NCBI RefSeq assembly: GCF_028769735.1 | Contig: NC_088172.1 | Coordinates: forward strand, 62,589,075-62,653,074 | Direction of reading: 5' to 3' | Length of the DNA stretch: 64,000 nt | DNA from: Zonotrichia leucophrys gambelii | Taxonomy: Eukaryota; Chordata; Aves; Passeriformes; Passerellidae | Shown here: positions 44,000 to 59,172 of the stretch, piece after piece | How the letters are laid out: every line of letters begins with the position of its first letter | Numbering within the stretch: position 1 is the stretch's first letter | The notes under the pieces: generated by a model | What the model saw: the letters and a program-made list of their open reading frames with translations, nothing else | The model's database searches: none | What the model was told of the DNA's origin: nothing | Made by a program: the position numbers and the translations under genes

Positions 44000-46900
44000 A
44001 CCCTCCTCCCAGGCCCAGCTGGGGGAGCACACCCCAGCTCTGGGGAAGGCATCCCAGCTGTCAGATCTGCTACAGAGCCTTTGTTTCCTTGCCCACTGCA
44101 GGTGGGTGTTGCACTAAAGAGCAGGGGCTGTGTTTTGGGTGGCTTGGGAGATGCACTGGCACCAAAGTCACAACTAAACTGTGTCCTGCATGGCCCAGTA
44201 TGAACGGGTTTGCTAATGTTGGCCTTTAAAAGGTTAGTTAATCAAACTGGTTTTTGGAAGGAAACCTGAACCACAACCCCACCTTATTTTTAATGTAACC
44301 CAAGTGGATCAGGCAATTCCCTGCAGGTCCCAGCAGTCTGGAGAGGCCCTTTATGCAATGCTTCAGTACTTCATTTACTGAAAAGATTAAAAGCATGGAA
44401 AGCCTTCCATGGAAAGCACTTGGAAAGGGCACCAGGAGGCTGGATTTGAGGTCCATAGTGATGGTCTGTCACAAATTTTCAGCGAGAGCTTGGACAAGTC
44501 CCCCAGGCAGCCTGTCCCCCCTTGGCATGGGGTGTGAGTGTACAGGCCCGCTGTTATTTCCCAGGGCTGTGCTGAGGTAAATGCAGCCAAGCATTTGTGC
44601 TGCATTCAGCATGTGCTGAGGGACAGCAAATACAAACTGAGGCAGAGAAAACCCAAACATTCGACTCTCAAGGCTTTGACTGCCGGAGTCAACAGCATCA
44701 CTGCTCTCCATCACCATCCAAAATTTCCATTGACGTCAGTGATGTTCTGGGTGTGAAAGGCCTGCACACTCTGAAACTGTGCAGCAATTGCTTGTGGATA
44801 TCTTAAGCATGGCCTGGTGTGATTTAGATCCAGCTTGTCCTCTTCAGCTGTGACCTGAACCACTTAGTACTTTTTGGAAGGGTCAGAATGAAACTTTTAG
44901 GAGAAACTGGCCAGCTGGCCTTCTGCAAATTAGATTTTTGTAGTGGTTGGCATAGGCAGACCAAAAAAGTATGCAAGAATAAAATGCTTTTCTAGTAGTA
45001 GCTGTCTTGGCTTCTGTGCTCTGCTGATGTGGGAGTACGGTGCTGATAGGAGAGGGAGCAGTGCTGCTGTGCCTTGGGAGAAGGAACAAGACAAGAGGCA
45101 AAACAAAGAGGAGAAAATATCTAAGTGATAAAATTGGCTGTGCAAACACCCTAAGACAGCTGTTACTGAGACACACATATTTAATTTTCACCTTTATGCC
45201 TGTAGATTGTCAGGCAGACTTAGTGTGGAGATTTGGCCCCAGCTGGGCAAAGCCCTGTCATCCCTTGCTGCTGGCACTGCCAGCCTTGGGCCAAGGGCAT
45301 AAACTAATCAACTTCACAGCCTAAGCAGCAGTTGCTCAGCACCACGACAGGATACTGGGGAGACAGGATACAGGAGATACCAAAAGACACACCACTAACT
45401 TGGCAGCTAGTCTGTGAAAAGAAAGAAAGTTATACAAAGAAGAAAGCTGAGAGTTTGCTGACATAACAGAGAAGCTGACACAATGCACAACTTGCCCCTA
45501 GATGCATTAAGTAAACGGGACATAGAAAGGAAATAATCTTTCCTAAATACTTGTATTTGTGGTCATTTTTAGAGTACCTTCTCTCAAGAACAGGTGACTC
45601 TTTTCTGTTTGAAGTTTGTTTGCCTTTTTAGTTGCACTGCTGATGTCCATTTAACACAAAACCAGAGCACTCTCTGCCCTGCACTCTCTTACTTTCTGTT
45701 CTTCAGCAGAGTCATCTCAATCTTGCACATAGCAGCAGAGCAAGGAGGGGACCTTGGAAGAGAGTGAGGAGATCTCAAGACTCTGTGATGGTATCTACCC
45801 TCATCCCAAAGTCTGATTGAACAGCACCTTTCAGAGCACAGCAATCTTTGACAAGCAGCCTCTGAAAGACTGAGAATTTCAGTCACATGAGGTGAACGAG
45901 TACAGCTGATGAGTTTGGAGCCAAAAAGGAGGAGTGTCAGAAAATATGATGTCCATTGCTTCTGAGATTGAGGTTTCTAAGCAGCTTTACTTGTTTTGAC
46001 CTTTCTCCCAATAGGCTGATCCTTAAAAAACATTGATGTTGCTAGTTGCATTAAATTTGTGTAACACTTTAGTATAAGCAGCAAAACCAGAGCAATATGT
46101 AACAGAAATTGAATGGCTTTCATCTCTGCTGCTGGAACATTAAGGTCTCTCAAGTGGCATACAATAACTGAGAACGGCTTGAAATCAATTTCCTGCTGTC
46201 CAAGGGAAACATGAAATTTTCCACTCCCCATACAAGCACTTTGTTGCTTGAAAGTAAACATGCAAATTAAAAAATACTGAAAGTGACTGTGTTTTTAAAG
46301 GACCAGATAGCACAGAAATGGAGCCACAGTAGCTGAAATGCCAAGAGAATGTACTCATGAAGGATCAGGGAGCAATAACTCCAGTGAAGAGCTGCAGGAA
46401 GTTGTGTGGTTTGGATTTTTGAGGGTAACATCTCCTCTACAATATTGTTCTACAAATGTTGGTTGAAAAGTTGTACATGTTTATTTTTATTCCATTTGCA
46501 GTGAAATAAAATGCCCATTCACTGAATCAGAAGCTTCTGAAGAAGGGTACAGGTTAACAAAAAAACTTACAAAAATTCTAAAATAAGTTTTGAAATTTTT
46601 TGATTTGAACAATTTAAGTGTAATTTGTTTTTTTAATTCCTAATAAATATCAACTAGGTCTATAGTGGAAAATAATGGAAGTGAACAAAATCAGCAGAAA
46701 ATAACCAAAAATAGCCCAGATTGTATTGTACTTGAAAGGAGGTTTTATTCTCATTTTTCACCTCTGTATGCTCTTGGATTTTGCCTGTCATCCATTTAGA
46801 ACAAGATTTCTTTTAAAATTTCAGAATGCATCCTAGAAAGCAAAGCCTAATAATGACCCTTTATATTATCCCTTAACAACTCTTCTCTGTGACTGCATAA

Positions 46901-49900
46901 AAGGCACTGCTGACCCAAGCTTCATGGACAAGAAGGGACTTTCTTCAAGAGAGGAGGGCAATTTTACCCTCCATAGCCTTATAGTTATCTTCATAATAAG
47001 ACCTGCAGAGGAAATATTAAAAAGAAATAATAAACCTGATCATGCACATGCCAGTTCAGAAGCCTTGTCTCCAAGGAATTTTCTCCTCCCTACTTTTCAG
47101 AGTTGTAAAGGAATCTGTAAAATTACATGCAGTATTATATGCGGATCCTATATAAAAACAAAATATTCTCTGAAGGCTCTTCTCAGGACACAAGTACAGA
47201 GCATCACCTTCATTTTCTTTCTGAGCATGAGAGGAAGGTCTACAGGATAAATACAAGATACAGTTGTCTTTCAATCTTCTTGCACTCTGAGGTGTTGGCA
47301 TCTTCATAATTCTCTCAAGCTCTTTTTATGCTTATGGATTGATGGGCCACCCATTCTTACATGGTTCAGAAGATGAATCAGCTTCCTGATCCATAAATCT
47401 GCAGGCTGTGAACTTTTCTCCTTTGTACACTCCAAAGAAGTGAGCAGAGTACTGAGTTTTGTGATAGATTCTCTCTCCAGAGAGGAAGCTGAGCTACTGC
47501 AGCACAATTCTAGGAATCTGATTTGTGCCTACTTTTGCAGCTCAGAAAATTTCCAGCTCCTTCCATCAGCTCCTTGAAACTCCCCAGACACCCCAGGTGA
47601 AAAGCCCTTGATGTTTCAGAGTTGTGGAAGTGGGTAACCCTTGCCTTTCCTCCTCTGCTCAAGCCAGCAGCCTCCAATTCCAAAGAAACTACAACTGGTT
47701 CTCTCCTTAAAAGATGTGTGATCTGCATGGGAGAAAGGGCCTCCTGTGGGCTGGGAAAGCACAGGGTAGAAAAGGAATCTCCCAAGGTCTGCCATGAGCA
47801 GCCCGTGCCAATCCGCACCTTCTCCGCACGTGGCCACTGACCCAGGAGAGCTACGAAGCACTCCACAGACAGAGGCAGATGCAGATGTCCTCCAGCAGTG
47901 TCAGGAAGGACAAACTCCATCAGAGCCTTCCCTGATGATGCTGCTGTGAACCTGGGGTCCAGCACCAGGAGAAACAGTAAACACATACCAGAGATCCACA
48001 GAGCTGCAATGCCCCTGTTGCTTGCATCGTTGCACTGGTTGGATCAGGATGTCAAAGAAGATGTCAGCTGCCATGGCTATTTAGTCTCAAGCTCATTGGA
48101 ATTCCTGAGTGGTGTAGCTTTATTTACCTCCCTGGTTTCTACTGGAAGTGTGGAGTGGCACATGTGTGGGTCACCCCTGTGCCTCCACTGTTGGCTATGA
48201 GAGCAGCCACCTTTGGTGCTGACTTTTCTTCCAGCTGCTGTCAATGTCCCACTCTGGACTTTACCGCCAACATCCTCCTTAGACTGAAAATAGTAACATA
48301 AATACCTAATGGGGTTATTAGCCTTCAATTGCTTCATTCAGAATGGAGTAAAGCAAGGGTGATATTAAAAAGAACAGAGAAGAAATAAAAGAGAGAGATC
48401 AGATAAAAATTAATTCATTCTACAAGTAAGCAAAAGGATTACGGCACTGAGGTGATTACACTGCTTAGAGGTTATAAGAAAATGAGATCTATTTGAAGTC
48501 CCTGAAAAAAACAGAAATGAGAACCATGGTGGGGGATACTTAAGGTAGTTTTAGAATTGCCATATTTAAAAGCAAAAGACTTGAATTAGAGATGATGGAG
48601 TTAAATGGGGCTTGTGACTAAAAAATTGCTGGAAGCCAGGAAAGTCCCCTGAATAGGATGCTAACCATTATTATTTATGTGTTTGGATGGAATACACAGC
48701 TGTTCTTCAGAGGCCATGCAGAAATTTGTTTAGAGTCTGAAGCCTTCCACAGATACAATGCTTCAGAGTGCTTATCTGCGTGTTTTAAAATGTTATATTA
48801 TTTATATGAAATATTTTATATATTTAAGGTTTTCCTCTTACATGATCAGAGGTTGTGAAGCACCAAAAGTCTTTGGCCAGAGTCTGGTTCCACAGAAGTA
48901 AGGAAATACAAAGCAGTTGCATCTTGTCATTGCCCTGCATGTGTGGGGGGAATGTCAGTGTGGTTTGGATAAGGCTGCTACAGCACACACTGCTCTCCTT
49001 CCTAGTGACATTTTTTATGTACTTGTTCTTTTTATTTTATATTTTTTATTGCCTACTAAATGGTTTCTTTTGGCTCTGCTTTGTGTGAACCTCAGTGCAA
49101 AGAAAACAGTTCTGTTCAGAGAAGCACTTTGCAAACTGCCCTGAGGAGGAGTGAGCTTGTGCCTTGCTAGCATCTGATGGCTAGCACCATCCTGATCTTG
49201 GCTGGGAACCCACAAACGAGGATCTCAGCCCTGTCATTGCTGAACATACCCATTTACTTTGTGAAAGGCTGAAAACCAGAAAGGAGCCCTTATTTGTAAT
49301 GGTAATAACATAGGAACTTTTTGGCACACAATGCAGAACTCCTGAGGTAATAAACTGGAAAATCCATCTGCTGGTCCAAATGCCATACTTGTCTTTTTGG
49401 GAACAAAATTAGTGAAAGACTAATACAGCATCAACTGTCCCTCCCTTCTCTGCCCAATCTGTGTCAGTGAGGCATTCACTCAGAGGTGTCTCTGAAGAGA
49501 TGGACCTGGACCCCACAAGAATTACCAGACTGTGTCCAGCTGCTGATGGCAGAGGCACCAGGGACATGGCACACATGAAGAAACCTGTCCCCCAGGACAA
49601 GCTGCCACTTTCTTGTCTTTCTCTTCCTGCTCTCCTGCTTAACCCACCTTGGATGCATTAGCCATGTACCTTCACTCAGCCTGTAACACAAGTGTAGCTC
49701 CCAGCAGTTCAGGAGCTGAAAATGAATTAAAGTTTCATTAGTTAAAGCAGTCTGAACCACTCAGGTGTAAGTACAGAGCCAAAGTACTTCTCTACTGCCT
49801 TTATGAGTCACTGTTGTAAGCTCCTGATTATCTGCACAGATCAGCCAAGACTTTGCCACCCTGTAAGAATACACTGCATGTTGTGATGGTGCAGGGCAAT

Positions 49901-51974
49901 TGGGATTCACTAAGACTACATTCCTGGAGAGAAAACAGTATCATTACCTGTTGGGAATTAGCAGAGCAGATGGAGGAAGAATACAGATTATTCAGGGTGC
50001 AGCAGGTACACTGTCTAGCAAGAGCTCCTGGAAGATTTGCAAAGACAGCCCTTGCTTTCAAGTGGCAGAGACTGACTGATGACAGTAAACTTGAGGTGAC
50101 TCAGAAACATGGTATCTGGATTTGTCTCAGAAATGTGACTGTGACATTTGAAAGTGTCAAATGGAAATGACAACTTTTAACATGGATTTCCCTTAATCGG
50201 AATAGATCATGCGTTTCATGCTGGAAATGTTCTGGCTGTTATCTGCTTCTGTGCTATTACATTTTGATGTGCCTCTGGTAATGGCTTTAATAAAATGTCT
50301 TGAATAGAGCCTGTTAAAGAGTTTTCTTAGGTTTAGATGCTCAGATACCATGGGATTGCCTGTAGCATGGATGAACATCTTCATTTTATGACAGAAGATT
50401 TTTAAAATAAAATGTAAGAATATTAGAGAAGACCCTCATGTACTACAACCTGATTTGAAGTCACAAAAGTAATTTCTGTTCTTTGACTATTTATAACTAG
50501 AGGAGTAAAGCTCCTTCTAATCTACATCAGTAAAGCATGCAGCATATCCATTCTTATAGCACTCACTTTTGGCTAAAATGAAATAGCTTGGGGACACACA
50601 GCTGCAGTTTATTGCATCTTCTTGGATTTCACAGGCAGAAGGAGAACAGGGTCTGTGATTTTCTGAGTGAGACTGGAAGGGCCTCTCTCCTGCTTGTTGG
50701 TTCTGAGAGCTGAGCTGCAGTGAGGAGAGCCAAGTATTTGCCAGATACGAAATTACCGGGCTCATTTGTCTTCTACCTTCTACTCCTGTGACATGCTTAT
50801 TCCTTCCTTCATTTTAGAAAATGACCTTGTGATCCTTGCTTCCAGCATCACACTATTTCCAGAGCAGCTGCACAGAGAGCAGTGAAAAATCTGCTCCCTG
50901 CTATTACAGGGTAAAAGCACTATGAGGGAAGGAAGCACAGGGTGTCCTTGCAGCAGGAGCCAGCTCCTGCTGAAACCTTGCAGCTTGCCACCTAAGAGAG
51001 AATTGGACCTTATCTAGCCATGATTAATGCCTGCCCTGTGGGTGTGCCTGCTCTGTCTTCATTTTAATAACAAATTTTTAAGGTCTGTGACAGACTGTAA
51101 TTGTAAAATGGCTTTTCTGGCCCTCTCCCAGATCTGTGGCTCCAGAGGCCAACATCAGAACGTGCTACATAATTTGGATCAGATACCCTTTGGTTGCAGT
51201 TATGGTTAGTGCAATTGCAGCCATGTACACTGGATTGCCTGGGAAATGAAAATGGTTGGGTTTATAGCAGAAAGCATGAGAGGAGGAGGCACAGGGCTGT
51301 TCTGAGAGTGGTTAAAAGCAGAGGAGACAAGCACAAGCCTGTTTCAGTGTGCCTGTGAATCCTTACACATGCATAGCAGGGGGTGTTGAAAAAATTAACA
51401 GAATTGCTGCTGGAGATTTATCACAGCCTACATACCCTGTAAGCACTTACCTCAGTTTAAGTTCAGACATAGATTAATTTAATCAAATAACTTGTTGGCT
51501 TTATCTGGAAAAACATGTTTACATCTTTCTAAAACTCTGAGATTTCTTTCAACCTTTTATTTCATAAACTACTTCTGGTTAAGCCAGCCCAGCCAGGCTG
51601 AGCTCAGTGTTGCAAGCTTTTTGGGGGAGCTTTGCAGTGAAACTTGTCATTTGCCTGCTTCTCACATAGGGCTTCCTCTGTCACTGTCATTAGTGAGATC
51701 TGGACACCCTTTGTCACATTCTGACATGAACTGGGGGAGACTGAGGCACTATGTTGGCAGAAAGCAGATCTCAGGCAGAAGAGGAACTGGGCCTTTTGAA
51801 AATCCTGGGGTTATTTGCATCTACAAGGATGTTTGTAACTATTTCCCTTCCTGTTCACCTGCCAGGTTGTGCTACTGCGTCGCATGTTGTATTCCTTAGG
51901 TTCATGGTGAGGTCCATGAAGAGATGAGAAAAGCACCTCCTTGATGTCCCTGTCCTTCTGTCCAGCCTTAGAGG

Positions 51975-52440
51975 CAAAGAATCATAGAATCACTAAGGTC
52001 AAAAAAGGCCTCCAAGGTTACCAAGTCCAACCATCAACTTAGCACCATTGCCATGTTCACAAATAAACCACATCCTCAAGGGTCACAGCCACGTATTTTT
52101 TTAATATTTCCAGGAATGGTGACTCCACCACTTCTCTGGGCAGCCTGTTCCAATGTTTGACATTGGAACCCTTTCCATGAAGAAATTTTTCCTAATACCC
52201 AACCTAAACCTCCTCTGGCACAACTTGAGGCCATCTCATTTCCTTCTGTCACTTGTTGGCTGGGAGAAGAGACTGACGTCACCTCCCTACAACCTTTCAG
52301 GTACTTGTACAGAGTGATAAGGTCCCCCCCAAACCTCCTTTTCTCCAGGCTAAATGACCCCAGCTCCCTCAGCTGCTCCTTATGAGACTTGTGTTCCAGA
52401 CCCTTCTCCAGCTTTGCTGCCCTTCCCTGGACAAGGCCTT
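51975..52440 (-). mobile_element. CR1 LINE 3' fragment
   Basis: A CR1 end in reverse orientation. Read on the - strand it contains the CR1 3' features [20 protein letters not shown] and [17 protein letters not shown], then a GAGG...GGTTGGACTTGGTAACCT tail and a TTCTATGATTCT terminus at about 51975-51990. It is the longest CR1 piece in the window, with stops and a short internal deletion, so it is inactive. Confidence 0.93.
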
Positions 52441-55400
52441 CCCTTGGCAGGCACTGTGGGACCAAAGCCCCTCCACAGGTTGCTGAGCAGCAGCCAGGAG
52501 GTCAGCCCTCACCTCACCAGTTCAATGGAAAATGGCAGGCTTCAGCAGGTATGTGCCTCAGCCTTGATGGCAAACTCTGTGGCACAGGTGCTGTGGTTTT
52601 TCCCCTGCTGAAAAAGCACCCTAGCACAAGCTGGTCCAGATCAGGATTTCCTGGTTGCTAATTTCATACAAATATTAAGCAACAGTGACACTTGCATGAC
52701 TGTGTGAGCTAGGAAAAGCAGACATGGGCTTAGATAATGGAGATTTAATATAGCATGTGTCTAGGAGAGGAAGGGAATTAGAAGTCAATAAATAGAGAAC
52801 AAAAATACATGAATGAACTGTTCAGCAACCAAAATGTGTATGCCTTGAGTTAAGCCACAGAGCCCTGAGCCTGGGAGAAAAGTGAGAGATCAAAGCTTAA
52901 GGCTGAGTCTCCTTATTGCTCGTGGCATCTGAAGAACATGTAAGATGACGGATGCATTAATTAGCTCACTGCATCCCAGGAGCTGAAATAGTTGGTAGGT
53001 GGGCTGAGCCATAAACTAAAATAATCCCAGCATGTGAGAGAGGATGAGCAGGCAGCTTCAAGATTATACAGGAGATGGAAGCAAACAATGTCAACTGTCC
53101 GAAAAGAAAACATGGAATAATATCTTCAAATTACATAGTAAAAGACTAATCTATCTATAATGCTTGCTCTTTGATATGAATTTTATTTTGCCGCTATGCT
53201 TGTTCAGTAAAAATATATTTAGTCTTTTCTCTTCATTATCAATAGCATATGTAACAAGGACGAATGTACCACGTTGAGGGTATGTGGTCAAGGAATTCTT
53301 AGGAGGGATTGTGATTTGTGAAATAACAAATAAGCTATTATTTTCGTAACTCCCCATATCCATTTTTACTCATGTTCACTGCCAGAATGGGGTAATTGCA
53401 TTTTATGTGAAGCTGATATTGAAACTTAGAGCATCCCTGGAGATCTCTGACAATTGAGGTTTACGTGTGTTAGGAAATGGCTCGCAATCACACTTAATGT
53501 ATGCATAAATCATCCTAAAAAGTACACCAACACACAAACAATTTGGTGTTGGTGAGATTGATTAAATTTCTCATCAAGATAATACAAAAATAATTTGACA
53601 AATAATCCACAGACAGCACAAATGAGCAAACTGCAAGAAATTACTTGATTACGCCACCTTCACACTGAAATCCTAGGAGGATCACACCAAATTAAAAACA
53701 TCAATTCATATTCAGGTACCAATGCACTGACTTTTCCAGTGGGCTGAAGATTGTCACTACCCATAAACTTCAAAAGGAATTATGGGTGATCAATTTGGAT
53801 CTTAAAATAGATGTAGGAAGGTTAAGTACAGTGTCTCTCACACAGGACATCAGCCACGGTGGGATTTCAGTCCAGGAGAGAGTCAAAAAACATTGCTGAA
53901 GGACAGTTTTCTCTTTGGGAAGGTTTGTAGGCAGGTGAGTGCTGGGGGTGCCTTGTCCTCTTCCTGGGGCTTCAGCCCTGTCTGGAGGCAGGGAGGAAGG
54001 GGCTTTGGGGGCAGCACCAGGCAGTGCTTTGCAGTCAGATGCTTGAGAAGGAGCAACATTCTTCCTGCTGCAGGAAGGGAGGTGCCAGCTCCCTCAGCAA
54101 ACAAATTCGGGCCTGATCCTGGAGGAAAACTGCGCTTTTCTATCCAGACCCCCAGGGCAAGATACTTGTTGCACAAAGGAATTTTTCCACCCATTTGAGA
54201 GCATGGCCCCACATTGATCCTAGAGCTAGAAAGCCCAAAATCTGTGGCTTCACTTTCCTTTCAACAGTTTTCAGTTTACAGGAGAGCTCCTGATCTGCAG
54301 GATGTTCTATGAAGACTGTCAAAAGTAAACAAGCTTGTTACCCCCCTAGGAAATCCCTGTTCTTGCAGGATAAAGGGGCTCAGTGTGTATCTGATATCAA
54401 ATGGTGCCTATATACACATGTATATAACACACACATATGTACAACACCACAAGGAGACATTTCCAACAGCTTTTACTATTGGTTCACCACTCCTTCCAAC
54501 TGAATCTTTACAGTTCCACCACAGCCTTCAGCAAGAATGGAAAATCCAGCAGCAGAACCTCAAAAATGCTACCCAAAATATCCTGACGCCTCACTAAATC
54601 TCAGCAACAGAGTCATTCAGAGTCACAGTGCCCTGCGATATCCTTATCTGTCATTCCCTTCCCCCTCTCCCCCCAAGGTACCTAACACAAAATCTGGCTC
54701 ATTTTACTGTAAATGTGCACTAGGGAATCTGCTAAATTTGGCTCTATCAATACTGCACCTACACAACTTGAATAAAGAGCTTCAGTGTTTGAACTCAGCC
54801 CTTCTCAAAACTTAATGCGCTGTGATGAAACTGAGAGAAAGGGAGGTTACTCAATAAGCTTAAGCCCTCAAGAGACAGAAAAATGTACTGAACACGAGTT
54901 CATATTGTTACTAATTTTAGTCTGACTTTCTTTTCAGATTGTTGCCCGGGAAGAGTGACAAAAGTAGCAATGTGGTTTCAGCTATCTGTTCAGAAACCTG
55001 GCAGAGGCAATGCCTGTTTTGCTACCCTAATCTCTGCTGGATCCCTAGCAGTGAGATGCTGCTCCTCTGGCAGGCCCCTGCCACTGCAGGGAAGGGATCT
55101 AAAGCACCTCACTATGGCAGGTGGGCAAAGCACTGTGAGATGCACAGGGCTCCAAGGAGCTGGGGACACCAGCTTGGTTATCTCCTAGGGTACCTGGCTA
55201 CCTTCCCAGTGCTGGAGAGCTGGTCAGCTTTGCCATGGCCCCGCCGGGGCTGCGCAGGAGGTACAGCCTGCTGAAATCTCACTACAACACCTGGGATGAG
55301 CTGAAGAGCTGCACAGCTGGCTGGTCATGGGGGAGGCAGGTGGCTATTTTGTTGAAGGGATCCCACAGCAGGAATGACGGTTCCTGTTCAAGCAGAAAGA

Positions 55401-57152
55401 CCAGTGGCATGCAATGGCAGAAAGCAGGTGAACCTGGCATTCAGCTGGACACATTTTCCCTCTCACTGCAAATCACCTGCTCTTGTTTGTTGTGTAGTGG
55501 TGGTCTGGAATGAACAGCTCAGTGTGAGCAGGGAGAGGCATGAGATGTGTTGTGAAGACTGTGACACAGCTATCGGGAATCACTCAGGCACACTGAGGAC
55601 TAGGGGCACACCAGCGTGATTTGTACCAAGTCTAATGGAAAAATCAATTAATTCATTCTTGAAGAAGAAACAAAGCTGCATTAACAAATCTTGTCTGGTC
55701 AGTGCTATTTACATCTATAATTGCCAGAAAAGGGGAGAACATCAGGACAAGGAGGCAGCTATAAACCGAGTCCCAGTGGAGGAGGGATTGACCAGGTAAG
55801 CATGCACTTAAACCAGGACATGTCTTTCAGCTGTCTGCGCTTTGTTGAGCATAGAGGGACTCTGTTCAAAGGCTTGGGTGAGCTGAGTGTGTGCTGAGGA
55901 GCTTATCCGCTGGAGCAGGTTAGATCAGCCATGAGAAGCCAAATTAAGATGGCTTGCATCTCACCTGCTGCTGCCAGTGCCACTATATCTTCAGCCTGTC
56001 TGTGCTTGTGGGGATGGATCTGCATACACCTTACCTCTGGCAGAGAAGAGAGGCTCCTGAGGAGGAGGAAATGTCTGCTGGAAGCCACACACAGATGTTT
56101 AGGGCTGTTTGCAGGATGGGACACATGTCTTAGCCTTTTTGTGCCTCTGACCCTTTGACAAGCTTTGCTCCTCAGGAAGGAGTGCAATTCAGCATCACTG
56201 AACATCAGAACTGGCATTCCCAAATTTTAGTAATTAGTCCAATTAATTATTAAAAATACAGAAAATAACACTAGCAGGGAATCACCAGGGTTTGCTGATT
56301 ATTCTCTTTCCATTTGGTTCCTAAATGTTGCTGGGGAGCTGGAAGACAGTTTCAGGTAACTTACACTAGTCCAGATTCTCGTCTTCACCAGAGCTGTGCC
56401 AACATGAGATATTTTTGGTTTGAAAAGAGGATAAATGAACCGAGAGTTTGGCTCACGGGTGAGGATTGGATAACATGATGACAGAAGGGCTTTATAAACA
56501 TTTATTATTCAAAATCTCTTCTGCAAATGTGAACACGCCTAGGCAATTATCTTGCTTTAGCCGCAGATGGGCAATTTTGATGCAATTATTATGCACCTTC
56601 AGTACTACAAAGCTTTCAGTGCCATTCCTTTTGAAAATGTCTGAATTAAAGGGAATGAAAAAACTAATGAACTATTGCATCTTTTTCCTGTCAGCTGCAC
56701 AACATCTAGTAGATGCCATCAGCATGCTTCATGTGGAAGAACTGCATGGTCATGGCTGTTAGCCCAAAGGCTTGTAACAGCTGAGCTTTTGCTGAAGACA
56801 AACCTATCTGTAGCTTTTGGTAGCTGAGTTGCTTAAGGAAGGATAATTTGTTGTTGCACACTCAGATCACAACATGAGATTGATAACAAGACTTTGTCAT
56901 CTCTCAGATATCCCTAATGAGATGTTTCTACATGTCCCCAAAACCTGTGGTTATTTACTGTTCTGAGCTAGAAAAAAGCTTTTTGAGACTCCAGATACCA
57001 GCAGCATAATAGTGGAAAGTGTCTGAGGCCACACTGACAAAGAGAACAGTTTGTTTTTAGCACAATTGCTATGGAGGAAACACACTTGTCTCCAGTTTCT
57101 CGAAACCACTTGTGTCTGGTTTCTTGCAGCAAACACATCCGGGAAGCCAGCT

Positions 57153-57175
57153 GTTTTTTGTTTTGTTTTGTTTTG
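57153..57175. repeat. TTTTG pentanucleotide repeat
   Basis: About four tandem TTTTG units following a T run. Confidence 0.85.
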
Positions 57176-58424
57176 ATCCTTAAAACAAAGCAAAACTCAA
57201 GAAATATAAAGCAGCAGACAAGTTAGTTTGCAACTTGCCAGCCAAAAGTAAAGTTCTCTATTAACTATACATATAACTGGCACAATTTTCAAGAGCAATT
57301 TCCTCATTATGACTCCTGTTCACCTGAAAATAAAGCCAATTCACTGCTTACTTTTGAAAAGACTGCAAGAAGATATCTTTAGCAGTTTGGCAAATTTTAG
57401 TTGCACATTCATTCGTTTTAATAAACAAACCCATTAACACATGAAATAACTCTTGGTGGTACCATTATATCTTCCCCTAGGTGGTTCTGAGTGACTTATT
57501 TAGACCTCTGCAACTTGGATGGCTGCTGAGTCAAAGCTGAGTCAAACCAAGCCAAACCTGGTATATCCCATGCTAAGAGCCAGCAGCCAGCCACAGCACC
57601 CTATACATGAGCAATGCAATGAGAAGCAAACTGAAATCCCACAGGATTTATTGAGCCCTCTTAGCTCATAGAGCAGCTATAAGTACTATCACGCATGCAA
57701 ATGTCACATTTCAGCAGAGCTCATGCATTCTGCTTTCACAACGTACAACATTTGGCCAACCATCTCTGATTCCCAAGCATGCACTAACCACTCTTTAAGG
57801 TTCTTCTTGCTTTTCAGACTGCTGACAGCTCGCTTGCACACTGAGAGAAACCACATTCCTTGTTTCAATTATCCTCCTTATTCTGCTTGATGCCACTTAG
57901 CTCTTTCCTCACCTTCCTCAATCCATGGTTTAGCTGATCTTTATCATAGCCCCATACAGTTATCTGTCTTACACGATCAAGAGTGCAACTCTGCTAAAAA
58001 AATACACATGGAACTTGATAAAGCAGAAAATTATGGCAGAATCTATATGGAACTACAGAAGAACATGGTTTTGTAAATTCTCTGGAAAACCTGTGAAATC
58101 AATAGAGCTCTTTGTTAAATGCTCTAAGACTTTCAGATGGTTGGCCTTAATTGTTAAAAATTTCATGAGCAAGGGCAGGACTGCATGCATATTACCAGAC
58201 AGAGGCTGATCATGTGTCTATATGTCACTATATCCTCTTCTGGCACATTATTTTTCAAGACTAAGTTTTTCTATTTCACTTCTCCAGAATCAAAAGACAC
58301 TTAAAAAAAAAGTAATGTGGAGGTGAATTTCAGGCTGGTAAAAACCTGAGTTCCCCTCTGCGAGATGAAATACATCTAAATAGTTATTAACTTGATATTT
58401 TTAATATTCACCCAGGCAGACACT

Positions 58425-58635
58425 TTCTGATAGAAATTTGGAAGAAATTAGTTGCTGTGAGGGTGGTGAGGCACTAGAACAGGGTGTCCAGAGAAGCTGT
58501 GATGCCGCATCCCTGGAAGTGTTTAAGGTCAGGCTGGATGGGGATTTGAGCAATCTGGTCTAGTAGGAGGTGTCCCTGCCCATGGTGGGGGAGTTGGAAC
58601 TGGATGATCTTTAAGATCTCTGCCATTCTGTGACA
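58425..58635 (+). mobile_element. CR1 LINE 3' fragment
   Basis: Shows the CR1 tail order GTGAGGCACTAGAACAGG, TGTCCAGAGAAGCTGTG, TTTAAGGTCAGGCTGGATGG, GGTGTCCCTGCCCATGG and GGAACTGGATGATCTTTAAG, ending near CCATTCTGTGA. A chicken-type GGTGTCCCTGCC subfamily is likely. Confidence 0.9.
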
Positions 58636-59109
58636 AAATTAGCATTCTGTTATGGGACTCAGTGGAATTATTCTAGATAGGACCAAGTGCTGCCTGCACC
58701 CATCACATTTAATATAGAGAACTTCATTAAAGCTGAAAATGCTAGATGAAAATTTATTTGATTATTAAAAATTAGCTAAACTCTCATTTTAGTGGCTTAA
58801 CACAATTTCTTTTTAAATTTCGAGGTTAATAAAAAATAAATCAAATGCTCCTTGTTTGAATCAACATCTCTTTGCCTGAGGACAGAAAAACATTTAAGAA
58901 GCCTCTGGCAAAAATGGGCAAGCAGAAGCAGAATGGGAACATTCACAGCAATATGTTCTGGTATGTGTAATTCTTGGATATCCTAGGGACAGCACAATAA
59001 AAGATGCAATAAAGCACACCTAAATTTAATAACAGTCACGCCTCATTCAGTGTCTACAGACCACTAACCACTGACAAAATTAAAAGGTAGATCTGATGTG
59101 GCTCTGAAC

Positions 59110-59172
59110 TGAGCAGGTTGGACTACAGCTGCCAGGTCCCCAGCAGCTGGAATTATACCATGATTCTATGAC
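59110..59172 (+). mobile_element. Degraded CR1 3' tail
   Basis: GAGCAGGTTGGACTACAGCT, followed after about 30 bp by CCATGATTCTATGA, matching the last 60 bp of CR1 with several changes. Confidence 0.65.

Noticed and set aside
43516..44229. 237-aa + strand ORF
   Set aside because: Low-complexity composition containing the 19-bp repeats at 43944-43999, with no motif and no homologue known to me.
52076..52465. 129-aa - strand ORF
   Set aside because: It is the translated 3' end of a CR1 LINE, not a host gene.
56020..56060. CTTAC-CTCTG donor-like sequence on the - strand in the SLC35F3 upstream intron
   Set aside because: The adjoining - strand sequence does not encode the expected KQRYR ending or any transporter segment.
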